From the NCBI GenBank assembly GCA_945836565.1, contig CAMALN010000051.1, positions 1 to 8,839 on the forward strand: DNA of 8,839 bases, written 5' to 3'. The notes under the pieces are model-generated. The model was not told where the DNA came from, did no database searches, and worked only from the letters and a program-made list of their open reading frames with translations. A program made the position numbers and the translations under genes. Below are positions 7,114-8,839 of the stretch, piece after piece (positions within the stretch are counted from its first letter, which is position 1; each line of letters opens with the position of its first letter). This DNA comes from an uncultured Lachnospiraceae bacterium. GTDB taxonomy: Bacteria; Bacillota; Clostridia; Lachnospirales; Lachnospiraceae.

Positions 7114-8019
7114 TTATCCATTGAATAAATCAAGAAGCTTTCCAACCTTTTCCATCTTGTTTATAGTACTGTTTGCACCTGCTTTTGTACCGGTCTGTCC
7201 TGCTGAAGCAGTTTCCTCTCCTGATGCCTTCTCTCCTAAGCTTTGACTTCCCGCTGATTTACCTGTAAACACAGGTGCCATCCAGATTCGGCCGGTTCCT
7301 CTATATACATTTACCAGTCCTTCCTTAGATATCGCTGAATTAATAAGGCCCTTAGTTGCAGTCTCTGTAGTAAAGTCAAGGCTTCCCGACCATGCTATAG
7401 CCATATTCCCATCTATTTTCATAGTATCATTCTGGAGATTAATCTCGATAATTTCCTCCATTGGTACTATACTCTCAAGTGCCAGTACACCATTACCCAT
7501 AAGACTCAGGTTAAATAATCCCTCGCCTCCGAACACAGCAGATGATACATTGCTTCTTGCGACAACCTTCTGTTGCAGATTGCTGCTGCAGGCAAGGAAT
7601 AAACCATCATCTAGTACAATACTTCCGCCCCAGTCTGAAACATCCGTAAGTAAGATATGTCTGTAGGTTGGTTCGAGCATCATCTGTCCATATCCGGAAT
7701 ACACAGGCTTTACTGCACTCTCCTTTGTAACCGCAGAAGACACCATCTTGCCGAGGAAATTACCTACTCCGGTAACTCCTGTCTGCATCCCCACCTGACC
7801 TGTGGTCCATTGCATTGCTCCTGCCTGTATGGTATAGCTGTTTCCGCTAAGATTGAGCAATACCTGTCGTTTATTGACATTCATAGCTGCCATAAAGTAT
7901 TCCATCTTAGATGTATATGAGCTTACACTCATATCTCTTGCATATTCTATAACCTGCATACCATCAAGCTCGCTCTTTACATATGCATTCTGACCATTTA
8001 ATAAATTCTGTTGTACCAT
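7114..8019 (-). CDS. AIM24/TIGR00266-family protein with a Gly/Ala/Ser-rich tail
   Basis: Member of the AIM24 family (formerly DUF124, TIGR00266), 301 aa. Known structures in the family have a TRAP-like all-beta fold, but the role in bacteria is not established. The core spans about 22-249 and includes RQVLLNL, TIQAGAMQW (63-71), GNFLGK (86-91), LEPTYRHI (115-122), DDGLFLAC (137-144), GGEGLFNLSL (164-173) and a strongly conserved end with AIAWSGSLDF (207-216) and VNVYRGTG. After the core, residues 250-285 are low complexity (Gly, Ala, Ser, Thr, Lys, Glu), ending in a short predicted amphipathic helix (INKMEKVGKLLDLF, 286-299). The neighbouring paralog lacks this tail. No signal peptide or membrane segment is seen, so it is probably cytoplasmic. 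AGGAGGTGG (8031-8023) sets the ATG at 8019. It follows its paralog by 38 bases and is likely cotranscribed with it. Confidence 0.85.
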   Translation of the reverse strand: MVQQNLLNGQNAYVKSELDGMQVIEYARDMSVSSYTSKMEYFMAAMNVNKRQVLLNLSGNSYTIQAGAMQWTTGQVGMQTGVTGVGNFLGKMVSSAVTKESAVKPVYSGYGQMMLEPTYRHILLTDVSDWGGSIVLDDGLFLACSSNLQQKVVARSNVSSAVFGGEGLFNLSLMGNGVLALESIVPMEEIIEINLQNDTMKIDGNMAIAWSGSLDFTTETATKGLINSAISKEGLVNVYRGTGRIWMAPVFTGKSAGSQSLGEKASGEETASAGQTGTKAGANSTINKMEKVGKLLDLFNG

Positions 8020-8057
8020 AATCCACCTCCTACAAATTGTAAGTCTTATCCAACTCT

Positions 8058-8813
8058 TTACTTTGCAGTCGGTGCCATCAATATACTTCCGGTTCCTCTA
8101 TATACATTTACGAGACCTTCCTTAGAGATAGCCGAATTAATCAAGCCCTTTGTAGCTGTCTCTACTGTAAAGTCAAGACTTCCTGACCATGCAATAGCCA
8201 TGCTTCCGTCTATCCTTACCTCATCATTCTGAAGATTGAACATGATAAGCTCCTGCTGTGGAACCGGACTTTCAAGAACGACTATACCCTGTCCTGTAAG
8301 ACTAAGGTTAAATAAGCCCTCTCCGCCAAGCACTGCTGAAGAAACATTCTTTCTTGATGTAACCTTCTGCTCAAGATTTGCATCACAGGCAAGAAAAAGT
8401 CCGTCCTCCAGTACTATCTGTCCCCATTGTGCAACATCCAGCATAATAATATGCCTGTATGTTGGCTCAAGCATCAAGAGTCCCTGACCCTGATATGTAG
8501 GCTTAGCCATAGTCTCGCCTGTAACGGCTGCACCTAGTGCTTTTCCTAGAAAATTGCCAGCCTTAACACCGGTTGTCATGCTTACATTTCCAAGAGCCCA
8601 CTGCATAGCACCTGCCTGAATGGTAGCAGCTGTATTGTTGAGCTCGACAAGCACCTGTCTTCTCTTTACGTTCATTGCTGCTGAATAGTATGCTGTCTCC
8701 GCATTCCATTCTGATACAGACAAATCCTTCTGATGCTCAAAAATCTTGAACTGACCCATCTGACCTATACAAAGCATATTTTTGTTGTCATAAAAATTGT
8801 TTACCTGAAACAT
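8058..8813 (-). CDS. AIM24/TIGR00266-family protein, short paralog
   Basis: Second AIM24-family protein (251 aa), roughly two-thirds identical by eye to its downstream neighbour from residue 22 onward. Shared blocks are TIQAGAMQW (64-72), GNFLGK (86-91), LEPTYRHI (115-122), LFLAC (139-143), GGEGLFNLSL (163-172) and MAIAWSGSLDF (205-215). The protein stops three residues after ILMAP, with no low-complexity tail, and its first 20 residues differ from the paralog. No signal peptide is visible. The start is supported by CAAGGAGGGG (8827-8818) just before the ATG at 8813. No promoter can be recognised in the 26 bases left at the window edge, so the unit may start or continue upstream. Function is unknown; as in other bacteria with clustered AIM24 genes, the products may form a hetero-oligomer, which is inference. 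Confidence 0.85.
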   Translation of the reverse strand: MFQVNNFYDNKNMLCIGQMGQFKIFEHQKDLSVSEWNAETAYYSAAMNVKRRQVLVELNNTAATIQAGAMQWALGNVSMTTGVKAGNFLGKALGAAVTGETMAKPTYQGQGLLMLEPTYRHIIMLDVAQWGQIVLEDGLFLACDANLEQKVTSRKNVSSAVLGGEGLFNLSLTGQGIVVLESPVPQQELIMFNLQNDEVRIDGSMAIAWSGSLDFTVETATKGLINSAISKEGLVNVYRGTGSILMAPTAK

Positions 8814-8839
8814 AGTACCCCTCCTTGTTTATAAATAAT

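Noticed and set aside
8827..8839. TATAAA near the right edge as a -10 box for the AIM24 pair
   Set aside because: It almost touches the ribosome site, so the start point would fall at or beyond it, and no -35 region is available in the window.

Overview
The window looks like chromosomal DNA from an anaerobic Firmicute of class Clostridia, most likely a Lachnospiraceae-type gut or rumen bacterium. The reasons are the AT-rich intergenic DNA, the strong AGGAGG-type ribosome binding sites, a secreted GH5 cellulase carrying clostridial ChW repeats, and a group B-like [FeFe] hydrogenase. The genus cannot be fixed from sequence reading alone.

All six genes lie on the minus strand, so transcription runs from the right end to the left. 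From right to left they are: two tandem AIM24/TIGR00266-family paralogs (8813-8058 and 8019-7114); the ribosome-associated GTPase TypA/BipA (6987-5149); nicotinate phosphoribosyltransferase (5011-3566); an [FeFe]-hydrogenase-like iron-sulfur protein (3547-2114); and a secreted GH5 endoglucanase with six ChW modules (2095-71). No intergenic gap exceeds about 140 bases, and I see no RNA gene, CRISPR array, mobile element or origin.

There appear to be three transcription units. The AIM24 pair has a 38-base gap and probably starts beyond the right edge. typA has its own promoter (7058-7086), whose -10 element lies inside an inverted repeat that may end the AIM24 transcript. typA is closed by a strong terminator hairpin (5103-5143). 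Directly after it, an extended -10 promoter (5073-5101) and a small palindrome at the predicted start site open the third unit. That unit reads pncB, then hydrogenase, then cellulase, with 18-base gaps at both junctions.

The most unusual point is that third unit: an NAD-salvage enzyme, a hydrogenase of a class with no settled physiological role, and an exported polysaccharide hydrolase apparently share one message. All belong to fermentative carbon and redox metabolism, but a direct functional link is only inference. The other notable features are an exactly registered duplication of a three-module ChW block in the cellulase, the AIM24 tandem pair with different tails, and the promoter/terminator overlap ahead of typA. 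I found no clearly new defence or mobile system.
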